DNA of 64,000 bases from Elizabethkingia meningoseptica_A (GTDB lineage Bacteria > Bacteroidota > Bacteroidia > Flavobacteriales > Weeksellaceae): NCBI RefSeq assembly GCF_045762675.1, contig NZ_JBJDLK010000006.1, positions 62,001 through 126,000 of the forward strand. Reading direction: 5' to 3'. This document shows, piece after piece, positions 53,843-62,419 of the stretch. A program made the position numbers and the translations under genes. A model generated the notes under the pieces. It ran no database searches, had not been told where the DNA came from, and saw only the letters and a program-made list of their open reading frames with translations. Each line of letters begins with the position of its first letter. Within the stretch, counting starts at the first letter, position 1.

Positions 53843-55201
53843 TTATACAAAAGCACTAAATCCTGTAATAGAACGCCCAACAATAAGTGAGTTAATTTCT
53901 TTTGTTCCTTCGTAGGAATAAATAGCTTCAGCATCTGCTACAAATCTGGCAACATCATATTCCAGCAGAATACCATTACCGCCCATTACCTCGCGGGCAC
54001 GTGAAACAATATCACGTGTTCTCAATGTACAAAATACTTTAGCCAGAGAAGCATGCTCATCTTTCAGAATACCTTCATCCTGCATTTCGGATAAACGGAA
54101 CACCATAGTCTGCATTGCCGTAAGATTGGAAAGCATTTCTACCAAATGTCCCTGAATCATCTGGAACGAAGCAATTGGTTTTCCAAATTGTTTACGTTCT
54201 CTCGTATAACTGAGCGCGCTTTCATAAGCGCCCCGGGCGCAGCCGGTAGCCATCCAGGCAACTCCTGCTCTGGTCATCCTCAGTACTTTTGCCGTATCTT
54301 TAAATGAATTGGCATTCTGCAGACGGTTTTCTTCTGTTACCAGACAATCTTTCAGCGTAATCAAACCATTCTGAACAATTCTGAGTGCCATTTTCCCTTT
54401 AATTTTTTCCACAGAAAATCCCGGATTCCCTTTTTCAACAATAAAGCCTTTTACTTCACCATCATCCAGATCTCTTGCCCATATAATGATAACATCCGCA
54501 AACGTAGCATTGCCAATCCATTTCTTCTCACCATTCAGTATCCAGCCTTCAGGTGTTTTTTTACAGGTAGCTGTTAAGCCTCCGGCCGCACCCGATCCGA
54601 CTTCCGGTTCTGTTAAACCAAATGCTCCGATTTTATCAAACTTCTGCATTTGTGGCAACCACTTTTGTTTTTGCTCTTCTGATCCGCAAATATAAATAGA
54701 GCCCATTGCCAGTCCGGACTGAACACCAAAAAAGGTAGCGATAGAAGCATCTATTCTGGCCATTTCCATGGCAATAACACCTTCCATTAAAAAAGGCATT
54801 CCCGGGCAGCCGTAACCTTCGTAAGTGACCCCACAGATATTCAGTTCTTTAAATTTAGGGATCAGTTCAAACGGAAAATCATCATGCAGCCAGTAATTAT
54901 TCACAATAGGTTTTACTTCTTTTTCCATAAAGGCTCTTACCTTTAGCTGGATCTCTCTTTGTTCCGGCGTTAGTGTATGGTATATATCATAGAAATCTCC
55001 GTCAACAGGCGGAAGTTCTTTTTTAGGTCTGTCCTGATCCATCATTTTCATCAGCCCCTTTATTTGCTTATCATCCAGTTTGGAAAAGTTGTCCATTAAC
55101 TTCGGAATATCCACTTTTTGAGAAATCTTGCTTAGTTTTTCAAGATCAACAGATTTGAACAAAGCAATGGCCTGTTTGATATTGCTGAAAATATTTGACA
55201 T
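53843..55201 (-). CDS. Acyl-CoA dehydrogenase (glutaryl-CoA dehydrogenase-like)
   Basis: 452 residues. Dehydrogenase landmarks: AFGLTEPEVGSGAAGGL, GWILNGEKKWIGNATFAD, RERKQFGKPIASFQMIQGHL, and the catalytic-Glu region YSYEGTKEINSLIVGRSITG. The N-terminal 60 residues (LEKLSKISQKVDIPKLMDNF) are an extra helical extension. The glutaryl-CoA branch is suggested by the overall pattern; substrate is not proven. Monocistronic. Confidence 0.92.
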   Translation of the reverse strand: MSNIFSNIKQAIALFKSVDLEKLSKISQKVDIPKLMDNFSKLDDKQIKGLMKMMDQDRPKKELPPVDGDFYDIYHTLTPEQREIQLKVRAFMEKEVKPIVNNYWLHDDFPFELIPKFKELNICGVTYEGYGCPGMPFLMEGVIAMEMARIDASIATFFGVQSGLAMGSIYICGSEEQKQKWLPQMQKFDKIGAFGLTEPEVGSGAAGGLTATCKKTPEGWILNGEKKWIGNATFADVIIIWARDLDDGEVKGFIVEKGNPGFSVEKIKGKMALRIVQNGLITLKDCLVTEENRLQNANSFKDTAKVLRMTRAGVAWMATGCARGAYESALSYTRERKQFGKPIASFQMIQGHLVEMLSNLTAMQTMVFRLSEMQDEGILKDEHASLAKVFCTLRTRDIVSRAREVMGGNGILLEYDVARFVADAEAIYSYEGTKEINSLIVGRSITGFSAFV

Positions 55202-55403
55202 AGTAATATTTGTTTGGATTTATTGATAAAAGGTACAAAAAATCCCACAATTCATTTTAAGAGAAGCCTTGTTAAGGTTTATACTCCTTACAGGACTGAT
55301 AACAGATCAATCTAAAATAAGATTCCGGAAATGATAAAAAAATATTAACCTGTTCTTTGATTTTTTATTTTATTTTTGACTACAGAACCTGTAAACATTT
55401 TAT

Positions 55404-56084
55404 ATGAAGAAAACCTTTATTTTCTTAGTAGCAGCTATATTATTAAATTCCTGTGCTTCTGCTGTATTAACCAGTAAAACAGTAAAGCCCAGTGAAATTA
55501 AAAGCATGGTAAATTTTGAACCTATCTCTTTTGTTCATCTTATTCAAAAGGGGAATCAAAACAAAATGAACGATTCACTTTCAAATGTTTCAACCCAACT
55601 ACTAAGTTCTGTTATCATCAATAATACAAATCCAAAAGTTGAAAAGCAGGTAACCTTTAACAATCCTGAAATAAAATCACGCATTGAAACAGATATTCTG
55701 AAAACGATGAGTGAAATTATAAAAACCAAAAAGATAGATCAGATAAAAACAACGCCTCTTATGGATTCTATTGTAAAAAATGAGAATCAGCGGTTTGCTT
55801 TATGTATTATTACCTCCGGTTTTGATAGAAGAAAAGGCAATTATGGAAATCAGGTTGCAAAAGGTGTTGGCATAGGATTATTAACACTGGGATTATATAC
55901 TTCTGTACCTGTGAAAGCCAGCACTTCAATGTATGCAATGATTTATGATGCACAAAACAGTAATGTAGTTTTTTATAAACAGATTCCTGCGGTAGAAAAA
56001 TCACCAACAGATAAAAAGAACTTAAATAACTTATATCAGGAATTATTTAAAGGATATTTTTATAAAGCACCACAACAAGATTAA
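55404..56084 (+). CDS. Hypothetical lipoprotein
   Basis: 226 residues with a lipoprotein signal ending at Cys17 (LLNSCASA). Mid-part is Asn/Lys/Thr-rich; near residue 150 a glycine-rich hydrophobic stretch (GVGIGLLTLGLYTSVPVKAST) and then MYAMIYDAQNSNVVFYKQ, a pattern seen in short Bacteroidota lipoproteins of unknown function. A TATTTTTG -7-like box lies about 27 bases before the ATG. Confidence 0.75.
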   Translation: MKKTFIFLVAAILLNSCASAVLTSKTVKPSEIKSMVNFEPISFVHLIQKGNQNKMNDSLSNVSTQLLSSVIINNTNPKVEKQVTFNNPEIKSRIETDILKTMSEIIKTKKIDQIKTTPLMDSIVKNENQRFALCIITSGFDRRKGNYGNQVAKGVGIGLLTLGLYTSVPVKASTSMYAMIYDAQNSNVVFYKQIPAVEKSPTDKKNLNNLYQELFKGYFYKAPQQD

Positions 56085-56111
56085 TCTGGTATCCTGAAAT
56101 ACTATAATAAA

Positions 56112-56142
56112 AACCCTGCCAGAGCTATACTTTGACAGGGTT
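56112..56142. terminator. Hairpin between convergent lipoprotein genes
   Basis: AACCCTG / CAGGGTT with a 17-base loop, AT-rich flanks. Between the stops of the genes at 56084 and 56162. Confidence 0.6.
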
Positions 56143-56161
56143 AATTTATAATGGCTAAAGC

Positions 56162-57502
56162 TTATAACAAGTTTGTTTTATAAATCGGGATTTCCTTATT
56201 AAACAATGGAAAACTTCCTTCATACCTTAACGGTGGCACTCCGAATCCATAAAACATATCCGCCTGAATTCTCGATTTTAATTCAAAAGGCATACTTCTG
56301 TTGGGAACCAGTTCAAGTTTCAGAGACGGAACTGCTGAGACTCTTCCCCTCAATCCTGAATTGGCAATAGGGGCTGTTAAAAACTGTAACCCAACAGCAC
56401 CTTTTATTTCTACTCCGATTTCCGCCGATAAATCGCCTTCAACTTTTGTAATCTGTGGCCCCGTGATGGTTTGCAAGTCAACATTTAATTCAGGTTTTAT
56501 ACCGACCAGAAAGTTTGCTTTTCCTGTAAGTGCAAAAAGTTTCAGCTGTGTTCTTCCGGTAGCACCAGCTCCCACGTAAGGTCCGGCAGCAATAGTAGGA
56601 CTTATAATAAGTCCAGTTGGTCCTAAAACAATTGGTGCTATAGGGATGTTCAGATAATCGGTTAAACTTAATGTATAACCTAATTTTCCCTGAATATTAG
56701 CCAGAGCCTGAAGGCTTATATCATCCATAATGAAATCAACATAATAGCCGGATAAACGGCCTAACGAAAATGAAATATTATATTTAATCTTAGGGGTAAA
56801 ACCTCCTTTTACATTCACATCAGAAGCAACTGTAACCGGACCAGCCTGCTGTGCCGGTAAAGGAATTGTTTTATCAAAACTAAAATATTTGAAATTAATC
56901 GTATTGCTTATCGCACTTTTATCTATAGCAGCATTTTTATTGTAAAGAGCTTTAGCTTCTAAATTCTCAATCTTACTGCCTGCCTCCGCAGAAACAAGTC
57001 CCTGAACAGCTACATAATTAGCCTGTATGCCATTAACCTGTAATGAAGCCAGCTTTGAGGGATCATATACACCACTGATATTTCCGCTGTAAATTACTTC
57101 TTCAAGTTTAGCATCAGTGGTTGTAAAGGTAATCTGATTTGCATTCCGGGTTACAGATGTAACTTTAGCCAGAATATTTCGGATATTATCATTCTCTATT
57201 TTAGTTCCGATAATGATAGTACCTTCTTTTATACTATCTGTCTGGGTTGTTTTGTAATTAAAATTAATTTGTTGCCCATTATCAGTGATCGCCTTTACAG
57301 ATTCATCATTTAATACAATAACTCCTTTTTGTAGAACCAGATCACCTATAGTTTTATGACTGTCATTCGCTAAACTTTCAGGAACTTTGTTTCCTGTATT
57401 TTCTTCTCTTGAGCAAGAGCTCAATACAAAAGATAAAAACAATGAAAAAAATACAATAGTGTATAATTTTCTGATACTTGGGGGTTGAATTCTTTTTTTC
57501 AT
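56162..57502 (-). CDS. Large hypothetical lipoprotein
   Basis: 446 residues from the ATG at 57502 (MKKRIQPPSIRK), chosen because the lipoprotein signal (FVLSSCSRE) then has normal length; an ATG 39 bases upstream is less likely. No recognised domain. Beta-rich, with repeated glycine-containing stretches (GPTGLIISPTIAAGPYVGAGATG), so a surface or periplasmic beta-structure is likely. The 465-base region upstream holds intergenic repeats. Confidence 0.72.
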   Translation of the reverse strand: MKKRIQPPSIRKLYTIVFFSLFLSFVLSSCSREENTGNKVPESLANDSHKTIGDLVLQKGVIVLNDESVKAITDNGQQINFNYKTTQTDSIKEGTIIIGTKIENDNIRNILAKVTSVTRNANQITFTTTDAKLEEVIYSGNISGVYDPSKLASLQVNGIQANYVAVQGLVSAEAGSKIENLEAKALYNKNAAIDKSAISNTINFKYFSFDKTIPLPAQQAGPVTVASDVNVKGGFTPKIKYNISFSLGRLSGYYVDFIMDDISLQALANIQGKLGYTLSLTDYLNIPIAPIVLGPTGLIISPTIAAGPYVGAGATGRTQLKLFALTGKANFLVGIKPELNVDLQTITGPQITKVEGDLSAEIGVEIKGAVGLQFLTAPIANSGLRGRVSAVPSLKLELVPNRSMPFELKSRIQADMFYGFGVPPLRYEGSFPLFNKEIPIYKTNLL

Positions 57503-57749
57503 AAGTAAAAATTTAATGTGTTTGGGATTTGGCTGATACAATCTTGTAACTAAGACTGCTTTAATTCTTTACAATTTATGAAAAAAAGAAGGCTTTTATG
57601 TTAACCCTACATTAAATACAAATCTACCAGTAAAGCTTTACAAAAGTCTTTAAAGCCGAGTTTCTCTGATAAAGGTAATTTGAAGCCAGAAAATGTATTT
57701 TATTTTTTAATATGTCTGACACAGAAGTTTTTATTTTCAAAATATGTAT

Positions 57750-57912
57750 TCCGCACCCGAACTGACGAAATCTCCCATATTAAAAGAAACCTATAATCTA
57801 AATCACATCGTCTCTTCGAGTGAAATTCTGAAAGAATTTTATATCGGGAAGTTCATCTATCAAATTCCCGATACGCGGCATTACATCCCGCACTCAAACT
57901 GACGAAATGCAT
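57750..57912. repeat. Repeat nest left of the GIY-YIG pseudogene
   Basis: Holds element A twice (CCGCAC-C/T-C-A/G-AACTGACG near 57755 and 57886) and element B once (57808-57853, TCGTCTCTTCG ... TATCGGGA with internal hairpin AAATTC-N5-GAATTT). Confidence 0.8.
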
Positions 57913-57967
57913 CGATAATTCTTTTAATAAAAAAATTATAACTTACTATCAATAAGATTATAAGCCT

Positions 57968-58258
57968 ATGAAAACATCTTTTGTATATATTTTATTATGT
58001 TCTGACAACACTTATTATACAGGGGTTACAGAAAATATATTTCGTAGATTTGATGAACATCAGGAAGGAAAATATTTTGGCTCTTACACCTATAATCGGT
58101 GACCTGTTTCATTAGTATATTATTCAACATTCACAGACATAGAACAAGCAATATTATTTGAGAAGAAAATAAAAAAATGGTCACAGGCTAAAAAAGAAGC
58201 ATTAATTAATGAACAATATGAAGAGCTACCCAATCTGGCAAAAAAGAAATTCAAGTAA
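57968..58258 (+). pseudogene. GIY-YIG endonuclease-domain gene with an in-frame TGA
   Basis: Codons 1-44 read MKTSFVYILLCSDNTYYTGVT ... GSYTYNR, the GIY-YIG (UvrC/URI) core with the VYIL and YYTGVT motifs and the R-x2-x-H segment. Codon 45 is TGA (58100-58102); the frame then continues PVSLVYYSTFTDIEQAILFEKKIKKW to the normal end at 58256. One base change would restore a 96-residue protein, so decay is recent. Confidence 0.88.
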
Positions 58259-58265
58259 ACTTTAT

Positions 58266-58380
58266 AAGTTCTCGATACGCTACACTACGCTCCGCACTCG
58301 AACTGACGTAATGCATTTCTAAGGAAAATAACTTTCGTCTCTTCGGGTGAAATTCTGAAGGAATTTTGTATCGGGAGGTC
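58266..58380. repeat. Repeat nest right of the GIY-YIG pseudogene
   Basis: Element A (58268-58316, CTCGATACGCT ... CGAACTGACG) followed by element B (58335-58380), in the same orientation as the left nest. Short pieces of A also occur near 21903. Confidence 0.8.
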
Positions 58381-58431
58381 TATTTCAAAATTGAAAAATC
58401 CCGGAACGTATTCCGGGATTTTCTATAATCA

Positions 58432-59340
58432 CTAATTTTTATTCTGAATAATCTTTTTGATTACCGGATCGAGGTTACTTGGCAGATCTGCATTTTTAAT
58501 ATGGAATTGTTTCACTCCCATTGCAGTTAACCAATCTGACCAATATTGGTTAATGACATCTTCTTCATAAGGACTATTCTTTGACGGATTAATCCCCAAT
58601 ACCAGAACTTCCAGATTCTGAAGCCCTTCAGTCGCGGGAATGAAACCCATTTTATTTTTGCTGATTAATTCTTTATATCCCGAAGTTGTCAGCTTTTTAC
58701 TTCGTATAAACTCTGGTGTAAGAAAAGAACTTTTATTCCCTTCTGTAAACTTACTATCTTTATGATACAAATAGCCGTCGGTAATAATCACCAGAATATT
58801 ACGGTGTTTATCTTTTATACAGTAATCCTTCACTTTGTTTTTAAAAAACCGCCAGATATCCGCACCTTCATATTTTTTACTTTGAATCGCTGATTTATAC
58901 AATATAGGCGGTACCTCCGTAAATACTTTATAGACATTTCCGATTTGTTCTTTACTTGAATTTTTATCAAACTTCACTTTCAGCTGCTGACTCAGCTTAT
59001 TCATTTCGGGGTTCTGAGGCTCCGGATCAAAAAACACTTGCATCTGATCATTCAGCTGAAGGATTTTCTTTTGCTTAATATGGTCTACAAAAGCCTTCTC
59101 TACAATTTTTATGTATTGCAAATCTCTCTGATAATATGGCATTGAAGCGTTAGGATACTTTACCGGATCAATGCGGTCCGACAAATCCAGTAAAAAACTA
59201 ACATTCAGATTCTTATCCGCAGCATTAGGGATATTACTTGTTTCGGTTGTAACTGTAGTACCATTAGTTTTTATTTCCCGTTTTTTACAATTCTGCAAAA
59301 GGAAAAGGGACAGAATTAAAAATATAGATTTAATATTCAT
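58432..59340 (-). CDS. vWA-like lipoprotein
   Basis: 302 residues with a lipoprotein signal ending at Cys18 (LLQNC). After a spacer, residues from about 48 resemble a von Willebrand A fold: VSFLLDLSDRID holds DLSDR in place of the DxSxS metal motif, and the central strand ILVIITDGYLYH is typical. So metal binding may be altered. Last gene of the minus-strand cluster; partner of the membrane coiled-coil protein 14 bases upstream. Confidence 0.75.
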   Translation of the reverse strand: MNIKSIFLILSLFLLQNCKKREIKTNGTTVTTETSNIPNAADKNLNVSFLLDLSDRIDPVKYPNASMPYYQRDLQYIKIVEKAFVDHIKQKKILQLNDQMQVFFDPEPQNPEMNKLSQQLKVKFDKNSSKEQIGNVYKVFTEVPPILYKSAIQSKKYEGADIWRFFKNKVKDYCIKDKHRNILVIITDGYLYHKDSKFTEGNKSSFLTPEFIRSKKLTTSGYKELISKNKMGFIPATEGLQNLEVLVLGINPSKNSPYEEDVINQYWSDWLTAMGVKQFHIKNADLPSNLDPVIKKIIQNKN

Positions 59341-59354
59341 ATCGGTAATCTTTT

Positions 59355-60686
59355 TTATAATACGGGTAAATAAACAGAATTCTGAGAATCTTCGGCGGCA
59401 CCTACACTTTTCATATGGTTTTGATAAATATCAATACACTCATCAACCAACTCTTGTTTCTCATTTTTAGGCAGAAAAAGTTTCTCATAAATAAAAGTAG
59501 TCCAGCCCTGGGTATATTCAGAAGCATACAGTACATATTCTTTTGTCGGAATAATTACAGCATCTATAATTCTTTGTAATTCGGCTATTCTCCCCTGTGC
59601 TTTTACAATAAGTTCCCGGATTTCATGTTGTTCTTTTACCAATCCTTCTTTCTGGTTATCCAATGCAGTAATTCTTTCCTGATGGATCTGAATATCTTTT
59701 TCACGTTTCTGCTGCTCATGTTTGATTTTATCTTTTTCTTTATGCTCCTTCATAATAAAATCGAACACCAGTCCCCAGATGATATACACTACAAAACCGG
59801 CAAATATAATTCCCCAGAACTGGATCTTGGTGAAAGCAATCCCCAGATTAAATTCCGGAGAGTCAAAAGTTTTGTTCAGGTTATAAATTTTCTCTTCAAT
59901 CTGATAGGCAAGTATAACATCGAAAACAAAGGTAGTAAGAAACAGGAGCCCTACTTTAAGGTAGTTAACTCCTGTCTTACTTTCACCATACATATGAATT
60001 AAATAACCCAATCCTAAAAAAACAAACGGAATAAGGGTAACAAATGCACCTTCCAATGTTCCGTCATTCCACGCTGTTTCAAAAGCTTTAGGATCCAGCA
60101 TATTCATAATCAGATTACTATCCGGATCAAATGTTTTAAAAAATGCCGAATAAGATGTTGAGATATAAAAAGTAAACAGATATAAACTAATCGGAATCAG
60201 AATAATAAAACCAATCCAGAATTTGGTAGAGGCGCCTTTACTAGCCTTTATATGGTATTTTTCAGGATTTCGGGCTAAGTCATTAATCTCAAATTTAATG
60301 GCTTCCACTTGTTCTTTTACTTTCTTGGCCTGCTCTTCAACTCTGGAAATCTGTTCTTCTTTATTTTCCTGACTTACTTTGAGTGCCTTAATCTCAGTTT
60401 CTTTGTTTTTTTGTTCATTGTAATAAGGTTCTTTTATTGTCCTTTGTTTATCTACCTGTTCTTTTTCTTCATTCTGAAATTTAGCGTAAATAGCATTTAA
60501 TGAAATTGAAAGTGCTTTTGGACTCCCAATATTTCGGGAACCATCCCGGTGTCCTGCCTCATGATAGGTTCTTTTTCGTACTTCTTCTTTATCTTCATCC
60601 GAAGATGGCTCAGAGTTTACAGGCTTATTACCATTGAGTATTCCATTAGATTTTAACCTGAATAAGTTTTTAATCTGTGTTGTCAT
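59355..60686 (-). CDS. Four-TM protein with two coiled coils
   Basis: 443 residues. The first 75 are polar; residues about 75-135 form a Glu/Lys/Gln-rich coiled coil; four membrane helices follow (about 157-176, 213-232, 243-262 and 285-310); then a second coiled coil (about 315-390) and a helical end. No enzyme motif. The layout suggests a membrane scaffold or sensor. Six bases after the TerB-like gene, so co-transcribed. Confidence 0.75.
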   Translation of the reverse strand: MTTQIKNLFRLKSNGILNGNKPVNSEPSSDEDKEEVRKRTYHEAGHRDGSRNIGSPKALSISLNAIYAKFQNEEKEQVDKQRTIKEPYYNEQKNKETEIKALKVSQENKEEQISRVEEQAKKVKEQVEAIKFEINDLARNPEKYHIKASKGASTKFWIGFIILIPISLYLFTFYISTSYSAFFKTFDPDSNLIMNMLDPKAFETAWNDGTLEGAFVTLIPFVFLGLGYLIHMYGESKTGVNYLKVGLLFLTTFVFDVILAYQIEEKIYNLNKTFDSPEFNLGIAFTKIQFWGIIFAGFVVYIIWGLVFDFIMKEHKEKDKIKHEQQKREKDIQIHQERITALDNQKEGLVKEQHEIRELIVKAQGRIAELQRIIDAVIIPTKEYVLYASEYTQGWTTFIYEKLFLPKNEKQELVDECIDIYQNHMKSVGAAEDSQNSVYLPVL

Positions 60687-60692
60687 GATTCT

Positions 60693-61097
60693 TTAATTTT
60701 GGAGTTCATAGAGGATATCGCTTTTGGTCTTTCCGTTTTTCACGGCTTCTAAAAGATAGTCTGCAATTGCCGGCGCATTCTCTTCCACAAAGCCGAAGAG
60801 TTTTATATATTTTTCCAGAGCAGAACGCTCGTTATCATCCACCTGATGATCTGCCCAGATCATTAGTACAAGGTCGTACAGATAATCTACTTTATCCTCC
60901 AGTGTATGTGGAAGGGCATTCTTGGTATCTACAGGATTCATCAATATTTCATCCAGATTTTTAGAAGTAACGCCTCTTTCTTCCGCAAACCGGTATAGCA
61001 TTTTAAGTTCAAGGCTACTGAAATTATCATCACAGATTGCCATCTGATAAAGCCTTAAAAAATGAGCCTTTAAGTTTTCCGGGATTTGAATATTCAT
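60693..61097 (-). CDS. TerB-like protein
   Basis: 134 helical residues with a TerB-type repeat: LYQMAICDDNFSSLELKMLYRFAEERG and LMIWADHQVDDNERSALEKYIKLFG, each with acidic residues (CDD, ADHQVDDNE) where TerB proteins bind metal. TerB is part of tellurite/stress-response systems that often include vWA proteins, which fits the lipoprotein two genes downstream. Cytosolic. Confidence 0.78.
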   Translation of the reverse strand: MNIQIPENLKAHFLRLYQMAICDDNFSSLELKMLYRFAEERGVTSKNLDEILMNPVDTKNALPHTLEDKVDYLYDLVLMIWADHQVDDNERSALEKYIKLFGFVEENAPAIADYLLEAVKNGKTKSDILYELQN

Positions 61098-61102
61098 ATT
61101 AT

Positions 61103-61489
61103 TTATTTTTTGTTAGTTAAAGATCTGGGGGCAAGAATCCTGTCACGGGCATGAACAACAGGATCTTTAGGTAAAGGCATTGTCTCTTTCTGTTCCTCGG
61201 GCTGTGATTTTTTTATAAAATTCAGACAGAGAAAAAGAATTCCGGTAATAACATCCAGTGGCATCCATAATGTTTTTCTGTGCAGATATACCGGAAACAG
61301 GGGATTAAACAGAATTAAAACACAACCGAATATCCCGGCCCAGAAATAGATTTTATTTCGAATCAGATGGTAAATTGCAATTGCAGCACCTGTAAAAACA
61401 ATTATTCGCAAAAAAGTATAGTAGTCAATCGGTAAGCGGAGTATTGCAACAAAACAACAGGCGGCAATAAGTGTAAAAAATAACTTCAT
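61103..61489 (-). CDS. Small multi-pass membrane protein
   Basis: About 128 residues from the ATG at 61489 (MKLFFTLIAACC); a longer frame to 61564 would overlap the preceding gene heavily. Three to four hydrophobic segments cover residues 3-100, followed by a polar C-terminus (KKSQPEEQKETMPLPKD). No family recognised. In line with the cluster. Confidence 0.65.
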   Translation of the reverse strand: MKLFFTLIAACCFVAILRLPIDYYTFLRIIVFTGAAIAIYHLIRNKIYFWAGIFGCVLILFNPLFPVYLHRKTLWMPLDVITGILFLCLNFIKKSQPEEQKETMPLPKDPVVHARDRILAPRSLTNKK

Positions 61490-61493
61490 AGTA

Positions 61494-61805
61494 CTATCTA
61501 CAACCTGAGCAATAGCTTCGGTCAACATATTGCTTACTGTTTCCGGTATAATAATAACACCCACCTCTGGAACCTACATAAAGCTGATGCCCATTATAGG
61601 TACAGTTATTATCAGACATATATATTTTATTTGAATTTCTCTTTGAACTTTTCTTTTCACTGGATTTTTTTCCGGAAGATTTTTTCTTCCCCTTGTTTTT
61701 GTGCTTAACAAATTCTGTCTTATTAACATTCTGATTTGTTGCCTGATATGCTGTAGGAAAAAGAAAACCTACTATAAGTAGTGTACTTAAAATTATATTT
61801 TTCAT
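61494..61805 (-). CDS. Small secreted basic protein with Cys-rich C-terminus
   Basis: 103 residues: signal peptide (to about residue 22), a Lys/Ser-rich linker (KKKSSGKKSSEKKSSK), and a C-terminal part with YVGSRGGCYYYTGNSKQYV and final CSGCR. The RGGxYY-x-GxxKxYV pattern resembles the short PBCV-type basic adaptor repeat. Probably periplasmic or surface-located; the basic linker could bind polyanions. Four bases before the membrane-protein start. Confidence 0.72.
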   Translation of the reverse strand: MKNIILSTLLIVGFLFPTAYQATNQNVNKTEFVKHKNKGKKKSSGKKSSEKKSSKRNSNKIYMSDNNCTYNGHQLYVGSRGGCYYYTGNSKQYVDRSYCSGCR

Positions 61806-61896
61806 TTTTATTAGTTATAAATTAGTTATACAGTCAAATTTTAATTCTGGATATATAATGAGTATGTCAATATATTGACATACTCATTAATTGCAT

Positions 61897-62067
61897 TTAA
61901 GCATAAGAAATTAATTCCCATACAACGGCTTGGCTATTATATGGAGGCATTGTGTTCCCTCGTGCAATTGGAGAGGTAGTCGAAGGATTACCTATTACTT
62001 TCCATACTCCTGATTCAGGGCATTTCTCTCCTGTTTTTGCTTTTGTTCCTAATGGTTTTCTTTCCAT
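61897..62067 (-). CDS. 56-residue conserved-looking peptide (CPESG motif)
   Basis: A short ORF with ATG at 62067 and stop at 61897: starts MERKPLGTKAKTGEKCPESG, contains GVWKVIGNPSTTSPIARGN and ends TMPPYNSQAVVWELISYA. The layout (T-G-E-x-C-P-x-S-G-x-W then P-I-A-x-G-N-x-M-P-P) looks like a compact conserved domain; I recall similar small proteins but cannot name the family. Its promoter has an operator-like palindrome and it heads the cluster. Confidence 0.7.
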   Translation of the reverse strand: MERKPLGTKAKTGEKCPESGVWKVIGNPSTTSPIARGNTMPPYNSQAVVWELISYA

Positions 62068-62095
62068 AATTTAATTTTTAATTGGTTTAACACTT

Positions 62096-62140
62096 CAAAA
62101 GTAAATCGCCGCCAAAAGCTTTCCTTACGGAAATCCGTAA
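62096..62140 (-). promoter_or_regulatory. Promoter and palindromic operator of the 56-residue-peptide cluster
   Basis: On the minus strand a -7 box TACTTTTG (62096-62103) lies 29 bases before the ATG. The palindrome TTACGGA-AA-TCCGTAA (62125-62140) is centred about 33 bases further upstream, near -40, a typical place for an activator bound next to the -33 region. The adjacent response regulator is a natural candidate; inference. Confidence 0.55.
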
Positions 62141-62145
62141 AACAA

Positions 62146-62176
62146 AAAAACCTTTCAAAAAATTTGAAAGGTTTTT
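62146..62176 (-). terminator. Terminator of the two-component operon
   Basis: Stem AAAAACCTTTCAAA / TTTGAAAGGTTTTT with a 3-base loop. On the minus strand a TTTTTTTG tail follows. It separates the response regulator from the small-peptide promoter. Confidence 0.85.
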
Positions 62177-62297
62177 AAAAGAGAAGCCCTGTCAAGATTT
62201 AAAACATTCCAAGGCTGTTTCTGTAAGAAGCATCTGAGCAAGCTGAGTTTCCTGTATTCAGTATAATCACAGTTGTGATGCAATTCTTTTATTATTG

Positions 62298-62326
62298 TAG
62301 TTTAGATGCTTGCAGCATGACAAACA
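62298..62326. repeat. Interspersed hairpin repeat, copy 2
   Basis: Same element as at 45826-45854; here the palindrome is ATGCT-TGC-AGCAT, so both arms changed together relative to copy 1. A TTCTAACTTC-like stretch follows at 62378-62410. The rest of the gap 62177-62419 holds nothing recognised. Confidence 0.7.
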
Positions 62327-62419
62327 ATGTGGGTTTTCAATCTTATTATTTGTTCTTGATAGTAGGACTAATCGTAATTTGAAGTTCTAACTTCGTACTT
62401 CTAAATTCTAATTTCTCCC

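Noticed and set aside
58100..58102. Selenocysteine or other TGA recoding in the GIY-YIG gene
   Set aside because: The position is not a Cys/Sec site in this family and no SECIS-like element or sel genes are seen; a simple nonsense mutation is enough.
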